64,000 nucleotides of DNA from Rhodospirillales bacterium (GTDB taxonomy: Bacteria > Pseudomonadota > Alphaproteobacteria > Rhodospirillales > UBA2165): the NCBI GenBank assembly GCA_012960465.1, contig DUBF01000098.1, positions 38,231 through 102,230 of the forward strand, read 5' to 3'. Numbering within the stretch: position 1 is the first letter of the stretch; every line of letters begins with the position of its first letter. The position numbers were made by a program, and so were the translations under genes. Positions 18,248 through 27,340 of the stretch are shown here, in pieces. The notes below the pieces were generated by a model. The model worked only from the letters and a program-made list of their open reading frames with translations, did not search any database and was not told where the DNA came from.

Positions 18248-19603
18248 CTAACTGGGCGCAAATAACTTCTCTGGCAACCAAGTGGCAATTTCAGGAAAAT
18301 TAATGATCAAAATCATACCAAGCAACATAATCATCCAATAAGGGGTCGAACTTTTAAAGATTGTCATTACATTAATGTCTGGATCAAACTGCTGGATCGC
18401 CGACTTTACAGTATAAACCAATAGTCCAAATGGCGGGGTATAGAGACCCGCTTCGATAGCGATGATACCTATGATAGCAAAAGCAATCGGATCAAAACCT
18501 AATTTTACCGCAATTGGCGCAAAGATGGCCGCGGTCAAAAGCATGATCGATATAGAATCAATAATCATACCAAGGGCAAACCAGATCGCCACCATAACCG
18601 TAATTACCATCCAAGGTTCCATCCCAGAACCAAGGAATACGCCTTCAATCGCATTGGCCATACCAGTCATCGCTAATGTACGAGAATAAAGTGCTGCCGT
18701 AACAAGAAGAAGTAGGATTGGCGCCGATGTCTTTCCCACAGAAAGGATGGATTCAACAATATCCTTATAACGCATGCCTTTTATAAGACCCAACATCAGA
18801 CCAATAAATGCACCCGCGCCCGCGCCTTCCGTTGGTGTAAAAAAGCCAAACCAAATACCGCCGAGCACAGCAACAATGACAAGAATAATACCAAACAAGC
18901 TTATCAGGAATTGACCGGTTGATACTTCGGCAACTTCTTCGATTGCAAGGTTAGCTTTTACGCCGCCACCGACCAGGCTCGGGTTCATAATAGCCCTAAT
19001 AAAAACATAAATAATGAATAACGACGCCAACATGAGGCCTGGAATTACGCCGGCAGCAAAAATTTGGCCAATCGATTGCTCAGTCAAGATGCCCCATACA
19101 ATCATTAAAACGCTCGGAGGAATAAGCATGCCCAGGCAACTTGATCCGGCTATCGCGCCGAGCGCAAAACCTTTATGATAATTAAACCGTCGCATTTCTG
19201 GATAGGCGATGCGAGAAAAAGCTGCAGCCGAAGCAATACTAACGCCAGTCACAAAAGAAAATAGCGCATTACCCAAGACCGTTGCAATTGCGAGGCGGCC
19301 CGGAATTTTTCTCAAAAGCCGGTTAATTCCACGGTAAACATCGGTAACTGTTCCTGACTTACCAATGAACTCACCCATAAGCATAAATAATGGAATAACC
19401 GCAAAAACATAATCACGGATTGCTTCATATGCGGTCGCAGCCAGCATCGATTGCACGGTATGGAATGCATTCATATCCGCACCGGTTACCAAAAAAATAC
19501 CAAGTGCACTTGTCATTCCAAGCGCAATCGCAATATGAACGCCAATAGCAACAAGACCAATTAGGCAGACAACCAGCAAAACGGCAATATTTACTTCAAA
19601 CAC
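18248..19603 (-). CDS. dctM: TRAP transporter large permease DctM
   Basis: The 451-residue, about 12-helix membrane subunit that carries out sodium-coupled solute transport in TRAP systems. DctM features include VIPLFMLMGEFIGKSG, GNALFSFVTGVSIASAAAFS, SSCLGMLIPPSVLMIVWGIL (read in parts) and the late AIIGIIAIEAGLYTPPFGLL block. The start is GTG at 19603 with AGGGAT upstream. It is the last gene of dctPQM, 31 bases after dctQ. Confidence 0.94.
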   Translation of the reverse strand: MFEVNIAVLLVVCLIGLVAIGVHIAIALGMTSALGIFLVTGADMNAFHTVQSMLAATAYEAIRDYVFAVIPLFMLMGEFIGKSGTVTDVYRGINRLLRKIPGRLAIATVLGNALFSFVTGVSIASAAAFSRIAYPEMRRFNYHKGFALGAIAGSSCLGMLIPPSVLMIVWGILTEQSIGQIFAAGVIPGLMLASLFIIYVFIRAIMNPSLVGGGVKANLAIEEVAEVSTGQFLISLFGIILVIVAVLGGIWFGFFTPTEGAGAGAFIGLMLGLIKGMRYKDIVESILSVGKTSAPILLLLVTAALYSRTLAMTGMANAIEGVFLGSGMEPWMVITVMVAIWFALGMIIDSISIMLLTAAIFAPIAVKLGFDPIAFAIIGIIAIEAGLYTPPFGLLVYTVKSAIQQFDPDINVMTIFKSSTPYWMIMLLGMILIINFPEIATWLPEKLFAPS

Positions 19604-19634
19604 TGTTTTAATCCCTATCTATTTGCTGATGATA

Positions 19635-20159
19635 TTAATGTTGATTAATATCGAGATCAGTCTCTAAATCCACTATATCAGGCCGAAAAACGTCGACATA
19701 GGCCATTACAATATAATTGATCATTGCAAGGGCGCTACCGATCAATACGGTCCAACGTGCTGGCCACGAAGGCACCCTCAGTGCGCCTTCGCCCTCAAAT
19801 TCGTTCTCCACGTATGACAAAATACTTTCTTCCCAACCTCCAGTGATGATCATCAGAAAAAAAGCAGCGCCTAAAAGATAACCAATACCCAATAAGCAAC
19901 GCTGCACCCCACCCGAAAAGCGTGAGACGAGAAAATCTGCTTTGAGCATCGAGCGACTACGAATAGCATAACCAGCTTGTAAAAAGACAATAATGACAAT
20001 GGAAGCAGCTACAATCTCAGCCGTACCGTGAATGGGTGTATCAAAAACACCCCGCCCAATAATGGCGGCCAAAACCAAAAATGCGAGGCCAAACGCCCAA
20101 GCTGCTGCTACCACCATAAGAAATTTTGATAATTTATCGCTGAATGTAATTATCGACAT
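19635..20159 (-). CDS. dctQ: TRAP transporter small permease DctQ
   Basis: A 174-residue protein with four hydrophobic helices, the normal make-up of the DctQ subunit that pairs with DctM. Visible blocks include AIIGRGVFDTPIHGTAEI and YAIRSRSMLKADFL. The ATG at 20159 has AGAGGGA seven bases upstream, so it is preferred to the ATG two codons earlier. A strong hairpin separates it from dctP and probably lowers permease expression relative to the binding protein. Confidence 0.92.
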   Translation of the reverse strand: MSIITFSDKLSKFLMVVAAAWAFGLAFLVLAAIIGRGVFDTPIHGTAEIVAASIVIIVFLQAGYAIRSRSMLKADFLVSRFSGGVQRCLLGIGYLLGAAFFLMIITGGWEESILSYVENEFEGEGALRVPSWPARWTVLIGSALAMINYIVMAYVDVFRPDIVDLETDLDINQH

Positions 20160-20207
20160 CAGCATTCCCTCTAGAATATTTTTTTTAATAATTGAGTGTA
20201 AGAAATA

Positions 20208-20246
20208 ATTACCGGCTGAAAACAGCTTATGTTTTCAGCCGGTAAT
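20208..20246 (-). terminator. Perfect 16-bp stem-loop between dctP and dctQ
   Basis: ATTACCGGCTGAAAAC is followed by a 7-base loop (20224-20230) and its exact reverse complement. The stem begins 23 bases past the dctP stop, and on the minus strand it is followed by TATTTCTT, a modest T-rich tract. Such structures between the binding-protein and permease genes commonly act as partial terminators or 3' stabilisers, giving more DctP than DctQM. The role is inferred; the structure is plain. Confidence 0.8.
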
Positions 20247-20269
20247 AAACTCAGATAACAACTAAGCCG

Positions 20270-21355
20270 TTATTTAACGACGTAGCGCACTGGCCATTTA
20301 TAACCAACTTTCTCAGCCGCATCCAAAGTTGCATTCAAGATAGCTTTTGCAGGCATACCTTCTTTTTCCAAAGTATTGGCATGCATTTGTGGCCATTTAG
20401 CCAGTTTTTTTGCCCAAGCTAAACGCGGTCCTGGTCCAAGCTCTTTAACGGTAATGTTCTTACGCAACCAAGCCATATCTTTTTCATAGCCCTTTTTGTT
20501 GAATGTACCGGTAAGAACGCGATAACGATCAGCAACTTCCATGAAGATTGGCTTAACTTCTGCTGGCAAACCTTTCCAGAAACGGTTGTTAACCGTCAAC
20601 GCGTGCCAGGTGATCGAGCCAAAGCCGATAGTCGTGTAATATTTTCCAACTTCATGAAGCTTAAAGACTGGACCCCAAGCACTTGGGAACATTATGCCTC
20701 CTTCAGCAACACCAGTTTTAATTTTCTGATACCAGCCAGGAAGACCATCCGTTACTGGAATGATACCGATACCAGCTTGTTTCATCCAGTTAAGGTTCAA
20801 GCCTGCGCCCAAAATCTTATGACCTTTAAGATCACCAACGGAGTTCCAATCAAAGTTTGTTCCGAGATTATAGCCGCCATCTCCAATGATCGCTAGCAGC
20901 GTCTGGTTAAATTTTTGGAATCGTTTAGCAAGACTAGGAAACTGCTTATAAACAGACGTTGCTATGGCAACAGACTGAACTGGGTCCATAGTGCCAAAAG
21001 GCAACATGATTTGGAATGCATGCATTTTCAACTTAGATGCTTCGAAGCAATAACAGAAGCCTCCAACGTCAATAACACCGTTTTGCACACCCTCAAAAAC
21101 TTCAAACACTTTGACGATTGATCCACTATAACCTTCAATAAAGTTAATTTTATGGCTGGTTTTAGCTTCCACAGCTTTTTTCAATTCTGTTTGAAAAAAG
21201 TTTTTCATCAATCCTGCATAGACGACTGTCGGCGGATGTCCAGATCCTATTCTAACATTGATGGTTTTAGCATCAGCGCCAGGCGCAGTTGCTAATGATC
21301 CAGCTACAAAACCTATTGCTGCTAGACCTAGTAGAGATTTCTTTAATAAATTCAT
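20270..21355 (-). CDS. dctP: TRAP transporter substrate-binding protein DctP
   Basis: Periplasmic solute-binding protein of 361 residues. The start at 21355 (MNLLKKSLLGLAAIGF) has GGGAGGA upstream and gives a clean Sec signal peptide ending near PGADAKT; a much longer in-frame start at 21535 is rejected. Family blocks include RIGSGHPPTVVY, FEGVQNGVIDVG and ALTVNNRFWKGLPAEVKPIF. The ligand is an organic acid, not defined by sequence. Being next to pcaHGBDC it could bind an aromatic or alicyclic carboxylate. It is the first gene of dctPQM. Confidence 0.92.
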   Translation of the reverse strand: MNLLKKSLLGLAAIGFVAGSLATAPGADAKTINVRIGSGHPPTVVYAGLMKNFFQTELKKAVEAKTSHKINFIEGYSGSIVKVFEVFEGVQNGVIDVGGFCYCFEASKLKMHAFQIMLPFGTMDPVQSVAIATSVYKQFPSLAKRFQKFNQTLLAIIGDGGYNLGTNFDWNSVGDLKGHKILGAGLNLNWMKQAGIGIIPVTDGLPGWYQKIKTGVAEGGIMFPSAWGPVFKLHEVGKYYTTIGFGSITWHALTVNNRFWKGLPAEVKPIFMEVADRYRVLTGTFNKKGYEKDMAWLRKNITVKELGPGPRLAWAKKLAKWPQMHANTLEKEGMPAKAILNATLDAAEKVGYKWPVRYVVK

Positions 21356-21990
21356 ATTATTTCCTCCCAAAGGGATTTTACTATTTGGGCCAAAGACTAA
21401 TCCTCTGGCCTCGTACGTCAACATTTGCGTAATATTAGTTACACAATTTCTAACTCTTATAAAAGACTTAATTGATATATGCCAAACTCTCGTTCGAATA
21501 ACGGTATGAATACTTCTGTTAAGATATATAACCATTCACTTTGCACGATTGAATCCAGCAAGAGCGCTCGTGCCAGATCAACACAATACATACAAAACTT
21601 CAACACCGCTTTTTAGAGAGCTAATCTCTTTTATCCGCGAAGTACTAATTTTATCTTCTGTGTCGAAAGAATTTAAATGTCTAATCTACTTCTCATTAGC
21701 GTCTACCTCTCATTAGCGCGTTTATTACGCCACTTAGTAGCACCATTAGCTAAATATTTTTAACGAAACCGGGTCAATTTTTTAATTTGTACCTAGGATC
21801 CAATTGATCCCACCTTAAAGCTTTTGTGAAACGAAAATTTGTAATTCAGCAGGAAAAAAACATGTCTTAATTGACTCTTCTTTTTGTGTAAAATGCATAT
21901 AAATAATAACGAGCTATTGCTTTTCACCCCATACAAAATAAGATAAATGCCTTTAAGGACGGAAAATACAAAAGTTAAATGGGGGGACTC
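21356..21990. other. Intergenic region between divergent dctP and the flavin reductase gene
   Basis: About 635 bases without a supportable gene; both flanking genes point away from it, so promoters for both must lie here. On the minus strand TTCAAT, 17 bases, TATATA (about 21514-21543) is a weak promoter candidate for dctP. A direct repeat of TCTCATTAGCG occurs at 21691-21701 and 21708-21718. No regulator gene is present. I see no tRNA or clear RNA structure. Confidence 0.4.
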
Positions 21991-22506
21991 ATGAATAATT
22001 CGGTGGGTATATCAGAATATGATTTTAAGATCGGTATGCGACAACTCGCCGCTGCAGTAAACATTATAACAACAACTCATAATGGGGAAAAAGAAGGATT
22101 AACGGCAACCGCCGCTTGTTCTGTTTCTGCAGAGCCTCCACAATTACTTGTTTGCGTAAATACTGAAGCGGGTGGCCATGATCTTATAAAAATAACAAAA
22201 AAATTTGCTCTTAATGTTTTGAGACGAGATCAGGAACATATTGCGGCTCGCTTTGCAGGTATGGATGGTGCCGACCGAACTGATCGTTTTGGATTGGGTA
22301 AATGGTCTGAAATTATCACGGGAGCCCCATGTCTTGATGGAGCTTTAGTCAATTTTGATTGCGAAGTTATCCAGCATGTATCCGCAGGCACACATTCAAT
22401 TTTCATAGGCCATATAATTGGCAGCAGGACTGAAAACGAAGGCGGCCCACCTTTAATGTACGGCGGGGGAGTATTTACCGGCCTAGCTAATCGTGAAAAT
22501 GTCTAA
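21991..22506 (+). CDS. Flavin reductase family protein (HpaC/FMN-binding split-barrel type)
   Basis: A 171-residue flavin-binding split-barrel reductase that reduces FMN or FAD with NAD(P)H, usually to feed a partner flavin monooxygenase. Typical segments are TTTHNGEKEGLTATAACSVS (read in parts: LTATAACSVSAEPPQLLVCV) and FALNVLRRDQEHIAARFAG, then HSIFIGHIIG near the end. The ATG at 21991 has GGGGGA directly upstream and is preferred to the ATG four codons earlier. No oxygenase partner is adjacent, so the partner must be encoded elsewhere, or it acts with another aromatic enzyme of this region. Confidence 0.87.
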   Translation: MNNSVGISEYDFKIGMRQLAAAVNIITTTHNGEKEGLTATAACSVSAEPPQLLVCVNTEAGGHDLIKITKKFALNVLRRDQEHIAARFAGMDGADRTDRFGLGKWSEIITGAPCLDGALVNFDCEVIQHVSAGTHSIFIGHIIGSRTENEGGPPLMYGGGVFTGLANRENV

Positions 22507-22549
22507 AGTTTCGGCGTTAGACCCTACGATCAATGCGCAGGTAATAGGG

Positions 22550-22891
22550 CTATTTTGATGGGTATGGCATAATGACGAGAATTGTAGCAATTTCGTTTGT
22601 GTTATTAATTATAGAACGCCCCTCGTCGGGTTCCAAATAAATTGAATCTAGGTTGCTCAACGTAACCTCATCGCCATCTGTTTTGATAGTAATATTTCCA
22701 CCCACGCAAACATAGCATTTCTCTAATGGGGTTGCTGTATGCGTTGTGCCTCCACCGGGCAAAAAATATGAAAGACCAACCCAGAAATTTTCAGCGTCAC
22801 TGGCATCGTGACCTTGAAGGCGAAAACCTTTCATATCAAAATGTCCGCCAGCTTCATATGGCATGACGTCGCTCAATCGGTTAACTTTCAT
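22550..22891 (-). CDS. Small cupin-domain protein
   Basis: A 113-residue single-domain cupin. The two cupin motifs are visible but degenerate: GGGTTHTATPLEKCYVCVGG (motif 1, G-x5-H-type) and YLEPDEGRSIINNTNEIATI (motif 2). The metal ligands are incomplete, so it may be a binding or regulatory cupin rather than an enzyme. The ATG at 22891 has GGGA seven bases upstream; a longer start at 22930 is possible. It converges on the flavin reductase gene and diverges from the transhydroxylase-like operon. Function unknown. Confidence 0.7.
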   Translation of the reverse strand: MKVNRLSDVMPYEAGGHFDMKGFRLQGHDASDAENFWVGLSYFLPGGGTTHTATPLEKCYVCVGGNITIKTDGDEVTLSNLDSIYLEPDEGRSIINNTNEIATILVIMPYPSK

Positions 22892-23311
22892 TTCATTTCC
22901 CAAGATTATGATAAATTGATCCGATAACACTATCGATGTTTTTTTTCACCGTCAACGACACAAAATAAAGCGCAGACAATGCTTTAACACTTCACATTAA
23001 AATTTTATGTTAGCGTTCAAAGTTGTCGAAAGCTAGTCTAACAAGGCAAAGCATACCGAGAGTTTAAGCGAGAAGAGATTTTTCCTGAAGGCATTACGAC
23101 GAAGGTCATTGTTTAATGAAATTATGTCAATACGCACCTTGCGTTTGAACCGCACGTTTGTAATTAATAAACTATTAGTATAAATCTCAAATTACAGGAT
23201 TTAATTTAAAAATTTTTACTGATAAAATAAAATAAACCTGAAAAAATTAGGTGTGGAAAACTGCTGTAAGTGCAACATTTTTCATTATGTAATTCATCGG
23301 AGAAAACAGAT
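22892..23311. other. Divergent promoter region upstream of the transhydroxylase-like operon
   Basis: About 420 AT-rich bases without a gene. A near-palindrome around an AAAATTTT core (22994-23010, ACAT...ATGT ends with one extra T) could be an operator, but AT-rich DNA produces such patterns by chance. I see no riboswitch or RNA gene. Promoters for both flanking genes must lie here. Confidence 0.35.
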
Positions 23312-26290
23312 ATGGGGTCTTTGAAGTTCTCACTTATTTTATATGGCTTGCGCATCCTTTTATGGCTACAAGCTCTTCGTTATCAAGCTTTTAGGGATCG
23401 TTTAAAAGAGAAAAACTTCACAGCTCAAATGAAGACCAAAGACAATTCAATTGGACGTTGGTTTACCTTTAAAGATGGAAGCGTTTCTTCTGGTCGCGGA
23501 ATTAAAATCGATGCAGACATCATATTAACTTTCAAAACATCTGAGGTTGCTGCACGACTTCTAATGCCACCAATTAATCAATTGGAGCAGATAAATGCGA
23601 TGAAGGACTTCCTCTTAAGCCTGGAAGGTCCGGATAATCTTGCCTTATGGTTCACGCAAACTGTAATGCAAACTCAAACTATCGGCTGGAAATATGGTAT
23701 AGATATGGGTGGTGGCATCACTCGTTTTACCAATATGACCAATGGTGGCCCAGTTTTTCTATATGTCAAAGACAATAAACTCATCCGCATAACACCGATT
23801 GATTTTGATGATAGCGATCCAGACACCTATACAATTAAAGCACGCGGTAAAACATTTAAACCCCCACGCAAAACAACTCTCGCGCCACATGGTATGAATT
23901 GGAAGAGCATGCTCAATTCACCTGATCGCTTGCTTTACCCAATGAAGCGTGTCGATTTTGACCCTAATGGGGAACGCAACCAACAGAACCGCGGATCATC
24001 TGGTTATGAACGTATAAGCTGGGATAAAGCACTGGATATTGTAGCAGGTGAGATCAAGCGAATAAAAAAAGAGCACGGCCCAGGTGCTATCGCGAACTCA
24101 CATGGCTCGCACCACACCTGGGGTAACGTAGGATACTATTTAAGTGCCGACTTTAAATTCATTAATGCCGTTGGTATGACGCGCGTACTGCATAACCCGG
24201 ACAGTTGGGAGGGCTGGTACTGGGGCGCCGCCCACCATTGGGGCGGCTCACTACGAGTTGGCCAGTCTGAGACTTACGGCACCGTTGAAGATTTACTTAA
24301 AGAAGCGGAAATGGTTGTTTTTTGGTCCAGTAACCCTGAAGGAACTAGCGGGGCCTATGGATCTTTAGAGGGTACTGTACGCCGTAAATGGTTGAAAGAA
24401 CTCGATATCGATATTGTGCACATAGATCCTTATTATAATGACACAGCACAATTTCTTGGTGGTAAATGGTTGGCCCCAAAACCAACCTCCTCGCCAGCTC
24501 TGTCCATGGCGATCGCGAACGTTTGGATTGAAGAAGGCCTCTATGATAAAGACTTCGTTGCAAAACGTACGACAGGTTTTGACAAATGGAAAGTCTATTT
24601 GATGGGTGAAGATGACGGGGTTCCGAAAACACCCGAATGGGCCGCGGCAGAAACCAACCTCAAAGCGAAAGATATTCGAGCACTTGCACGCAAATGGGGT
24701 AACCGCAAAGTTTATTTGGCAGCGGGGGGCTGGGGTAACGGTCACGGCGGTGCCTGCCGAAATGCTACTGGTATTCAATGGGCACGTTCACTTGTTTGTT
24801 TAATGGCTATGCAAGGAATTGGTAAACCCGGCGTTAATATGGGTAATCTACAATGGGGAACCCCGGTTGATACCACTTTTTATTTCCCGGGCTATGCTGA
24901 GGGGGGCATGTCAGGTGACCTGCACCATACGGCAATGTCAGTTGAGCTTTATCAAAGGATGCCTCAACTACCGAGCCTTAATACCGTAGAACAAGTAATA
25001 CCTAGACTATGGCTACCGGAAGCAATTCTTGAAGGCAAAGCTGAAGGCTATGCTTGGGATGGTAAAAGCATTGAAGCCCAATTTAACAAAATTTCTTACC
25101 CAAAACCGGGTTATTCACCAGTTAAAATGCTCTACAAAATTGGTGGCTCCATTTTTGGCACAATGGCAGATACTAATCGTCACGTAAAAATGTATAGTTC
25201 ACCCAATCTGGAGTTCTGCGTTAGTCAGGCAATGTATAATGAAGGTGAAACTAAATTCGCCGATATTATTTTGCCCGCCTGCACGAATTTTGAACGCCCA
25301 GATATTAGTGAATGGGCGGCACTTGGAGGTTATGCACACCACGGACAGACACAACTTAACAACCGAGTTGCAGTATTCCAGCATCAAGCCATAAAACCAA
25401 TGGGTGAGTCAAAATCTGACTATACAATTTTCTCAGAAATCTGTGAGCGCCTGGGGCTTAGCGCATATTTCACTGAAGGTATATCGGAGCTCGATTGGGC
25501 AAAGCGTATCTTTGATGCTTCCGATTTGCCGCAAATAATCTCATGGAAAAAATTCATAAAAAAAGGCTATGTAGTCATCCCACCCGAGAAAGAAGAACTC
25601 CGTGATCCACTTTCATGGAATTGGTACTACGAGGGACGTAAAAAAGATGTACCGGAACCGATGCCTCTACCCTCTGATTACAAAGATGGGTATTTGGAAG
25701 GTATCCAAACCCAATCTGGTAAAATCGAGTTCGAAGCGCAAAGCCTAAAACGGTTTGATTCTGAAGATCCAGAAAGACCGCCAGTGGTTAAATATACTCG
25801 GCCTTTTGACCCAGAACGTGAGGCAAAATATCCACTTCGGATGCTAACACCACATCCCCGTTTCTCTTTTCACACGCAAGGTGACGGGAAAGATAGCTAT
25901 ATTAATAATATTAAAGATCATCGGATTGAAGTTGATGGTTATTACTACTGGATCATTCGGATTAACGCCAAGGATGCCAAAGAACGTAACATAAAAATGC
26001 ATGACTTGGTTAAAGTCCACAACGATCAAGGTGGTGTTGTTTGTGCTGCTCTAGTCACTGAGCGATTACCCCAAGGCTCGGCGCACGGCTACGAATCTTG
26101 CGCAACCTATGATCCACTTGGTGAGCCAGGTAACTCTGTTGACCGTGGCGGAATTTTGAATCTTTTAACACCGAAGAAATCCCAGATAAAGAAGGGGCAC
26201 TCTATGGGAAGCTCGACGGCTTTGGTTGAAATTGAGTTGTGGGATGGCAAGGCTGAACACAAAGTTGCAACCGCCGTAGCCGCAGAATAG
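23312..26290 (+). CDS. Pyrogallol-phloroglucinol transhydroxylase-like molybdoenzyme, large subunit, with N-terminal SCP2-like domain
   Basis: A 992-residue DMSO-reductase-superfamily protein. Residues ~138-992 follow the large subunit of pyrogallol-phloroglucinol transhydroxylase (AthL) and resorcinol hydroxylase closely: [41 protein letters not shown] and a C-terminal molybdopterin-binding domain. Compared with AthL as I remember it, the active-site residues His267, Tyr275, Asp297, Ser298 (Mo ligand position), Tyr528 and Tyr674 are kept, while the position of AthL Trp354 is His478. No N-terminal Fe-S motif is present, as in AthL. Residues ~27-121 ([10 protein letters not shown] ... [13 protein letters not shown]) look like an SCP2 sterol-carrier domain, absent from AthL. 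The ATG at 23312 has CGGAGA upstream and is preferred to the GTG at 23270. The protein is likely cytoplasmic; the substrate is unknown. Confidence 0.85.
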   Translation: MGSLKFSLILYGLRILLWLQALRYQAFRDRLKEKNFTAQMKTKDNSIGRWFTFKDGSVSSGRGIKIDADIILTFKTSEVAARLLMPPINQLEQINAMKDFLLSLEGPDNLALWFTQTVMQTQTIGWKYGIDMGGGITRFTNMTNGGPVFLYVKDNKLIRITPIDFDDSDPDTYTIKARGKTFKPPRKTTLAPHGMNWKSMLNSPDRLLYPMKRVDFDPNGERNQQNRGSSGYERISWDKALDIVAGEIKRIKKEHGPGAIANSHGSHHTWGNVGYYLSADFKFINAVGMTRVLHNPDSWEGWYWGAAHHWGGSLRVGQSETYGTVEDLLKEAEMVVFWSSNPEGTSGAYGSLEGTVRRKWLKELDIDIVHIDPYYNDTAQFLGGKWLAPKPTSSPALSMAIANVWIEEGLYDKDFVAKRTTGFDKWKVYLMGEDDGVPKTPEWAAAETNLKAKDIRALARKWGNRKVYLAAGGWGNGHGGACRNATGIQWARSLVCLMAMQGIGKPGVNMGNLQWGTPVDTTFYFPGYAEGGMSGDLHHTAMSVELYQRMPQLPSLNTVEQVIPRLWLPEAILEGKAEGYAWDGKSIEAQFNKISYPKPGYSPVKMLYKIGGSIFGTMADTNRHVKMYSSPNLEFCVSQAMYNEGETKFADIILPACTNFERPDISEWAALGGYAHHGQTQLNNRVAVFQHQAIKPMGESKSDYTIFSEICERLGLSAYFTEGISELDWAKRIFDASDLPQIISWKKFIKKGYVVIPPEKEELRDPLSWNWYYEGRKKDVPEPMPLPSDYKDGYLEGIQTQSGKIEFEAQSLKRFDSEDPERPPVVKYTRPFDPEREAKYPLRMLTPHPRFSFHTQGDGKDSYINNIKDHRIEVDGYYYWIIRINAKDAKERNIKMHDLVKVHNDQGGVVCAALVTERLPQGSAHGYESCATYDPLGEPGNSVDRGGILNLLTPKKSQIKKGHSMGSSTALVEIELWDGKAEHKVATAVAAE

Positions 26291-26323
26291 TTATAAGAGA
26301 ATAACAAAGAGAGAAATAAGACT

Positions 26324-27163
26324 ATGTCTAAATGGAACCTTATCATAGATATTGAGAACTGCACGAATTGCAATATGTGTGTACTCGCTTGCCAAGATGA
26401 ACATGTCGACAATTCTTTCCCTGGCTATGCCGAGGAAATGCCAAAGCACGGTGCTCGTTGGATTGAGATAATGAGAAAAGAACGCGGTCAAGCTCCAATG
26501 ATAGATGTCGCTTACATGCCAGTAATGTGTCAGCATTGCGATGATGCCCCATGTATCAAAGCCGCGGACAACTCTGCTATTACAAAACGTGCCGATGGCA
26601 TCGTAATAATCGATCCTATAAAAGCTAAAGGCCAAAAACACATAGTTGAAAGCTGTCCATATAATGCAATTTGGTGGAATGAAAAATTGCAACTTCCTCA
26701 AATTTGGATTTTCGACGCCCATTTACTTGATGAGGGTTGGAAACAACCACGAGCTGCTTCAGTTTGTGCGACAGAGGCTATTATCGCAAAAAAAGTCAGT
26801 GATACCGAGATGCAAAAAATAGTCGAATCTGAGAGCCTAGAAATTCTTCATCCCGAATTCAGTACAAAGCCTCGAGTTTATTATAAAAACCTTCATCGAT
26901 ATAATAAATGTTTTATAGGTGGTAGTGTAGCAGCGGAAAAAGGCGGTACTACCGATTGTGTAAAGGGTGCTAATGTTAAGCTCAGCCAAAACTCAATCAT
27001 AATTGCCGAAGGTACGACCGATGTTTTTGGCGATTTTAAATTTGATAAGCTAGATGAAAAAAGTGGCTCTTATGAAATTGAAATTTCAGCTGAAGGCTAT
27101 ACTTCAAAATCCATTAAAATAGAATTGAAAGCGAGTATAACATTAGAAGATATTTATTTGTAA
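26324..27163 (+). CDS. Transhydroxylase-like small subunit, ferredoxin-type with C-terminal beta-barrel
   Basis: A 279-residue partner of the upstream molybdoenzyme, like AthS. Cysteines are Cys13, 16, 19, 23 (CTNCNMCVLAC), Cys69, 72, 77 (CQHCDDAPC), Cys111 (CPYNAIWWNE) and Cys148. AthS, as I recall it, has twelve ligands; here the positions of three are Trp128, Asp131 and Ala144. By the DmsB/AthS quartet scheme this leaves ligands for two [4Fe-4S] clusters and one unpaired cysteine. Residues ~160-200 carry the shared block STKPRVYYKNLHRY, and the last ~80 residues form the prealbumin-like barrel (DVFGDFKFDKLD, YEIEISAEGY). The gene starts 33 bases after the large subunit, clearly one operon. 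Confidence 0.87.
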   Translation: MSKWNLIIDIENCTNCNMCVLACQDEHVDNSFPGYAEEMPKHGARWIEIMRKERGQAPMIDVAYMPVMCQHCDDAPCIKAADNSAITKRADGIVIIDPIKAKGQKHIVESCPYNAIWWNEKLQLPQIWIFDAHLLDEGWKQPRAASVCATEAIIAKKVSDTEMQKIVESESLEILHPEFSTKPRVYYKNLHRYNKCFIGGSVAAEKGGTTDCVKGANVKLSQNSIIIAEGTTDVFGDFKFDKLDEKSGSYEIEISAEGYTSKSIKIELKASITLEDIYL

Positions 27164-27340
27164 AATATCTCGAGGCTGCTTATTGCAAAATTATTTTTTA
27201 CAGACCCATGTTATTTGGTAATTAATTTAAATTTTAAACTAATGAAGATATCGGTTATAATTTATTAAAATAACGTAATATTTAATGAACTAATAACATC
27301 ATGCAAATTTAAAACTGATAAAACGAGGGGGATCACCGCA

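Noticed and set aside
21691-21718. Direct repeat of TCTCATTAGCG as a possible CRISPR or operator
   Set aside because: Only two copies, 17 bases apart, with no leader, spacers or cas genes; recorded only as a weak note on the intergenic region.
22994-23010. ACAT...ATGT near-palindrome as a regulator operator
   Set aside because: It is imperfect and in very AT-rich DNA, where such matches arise by chance; no matching second site was seen.
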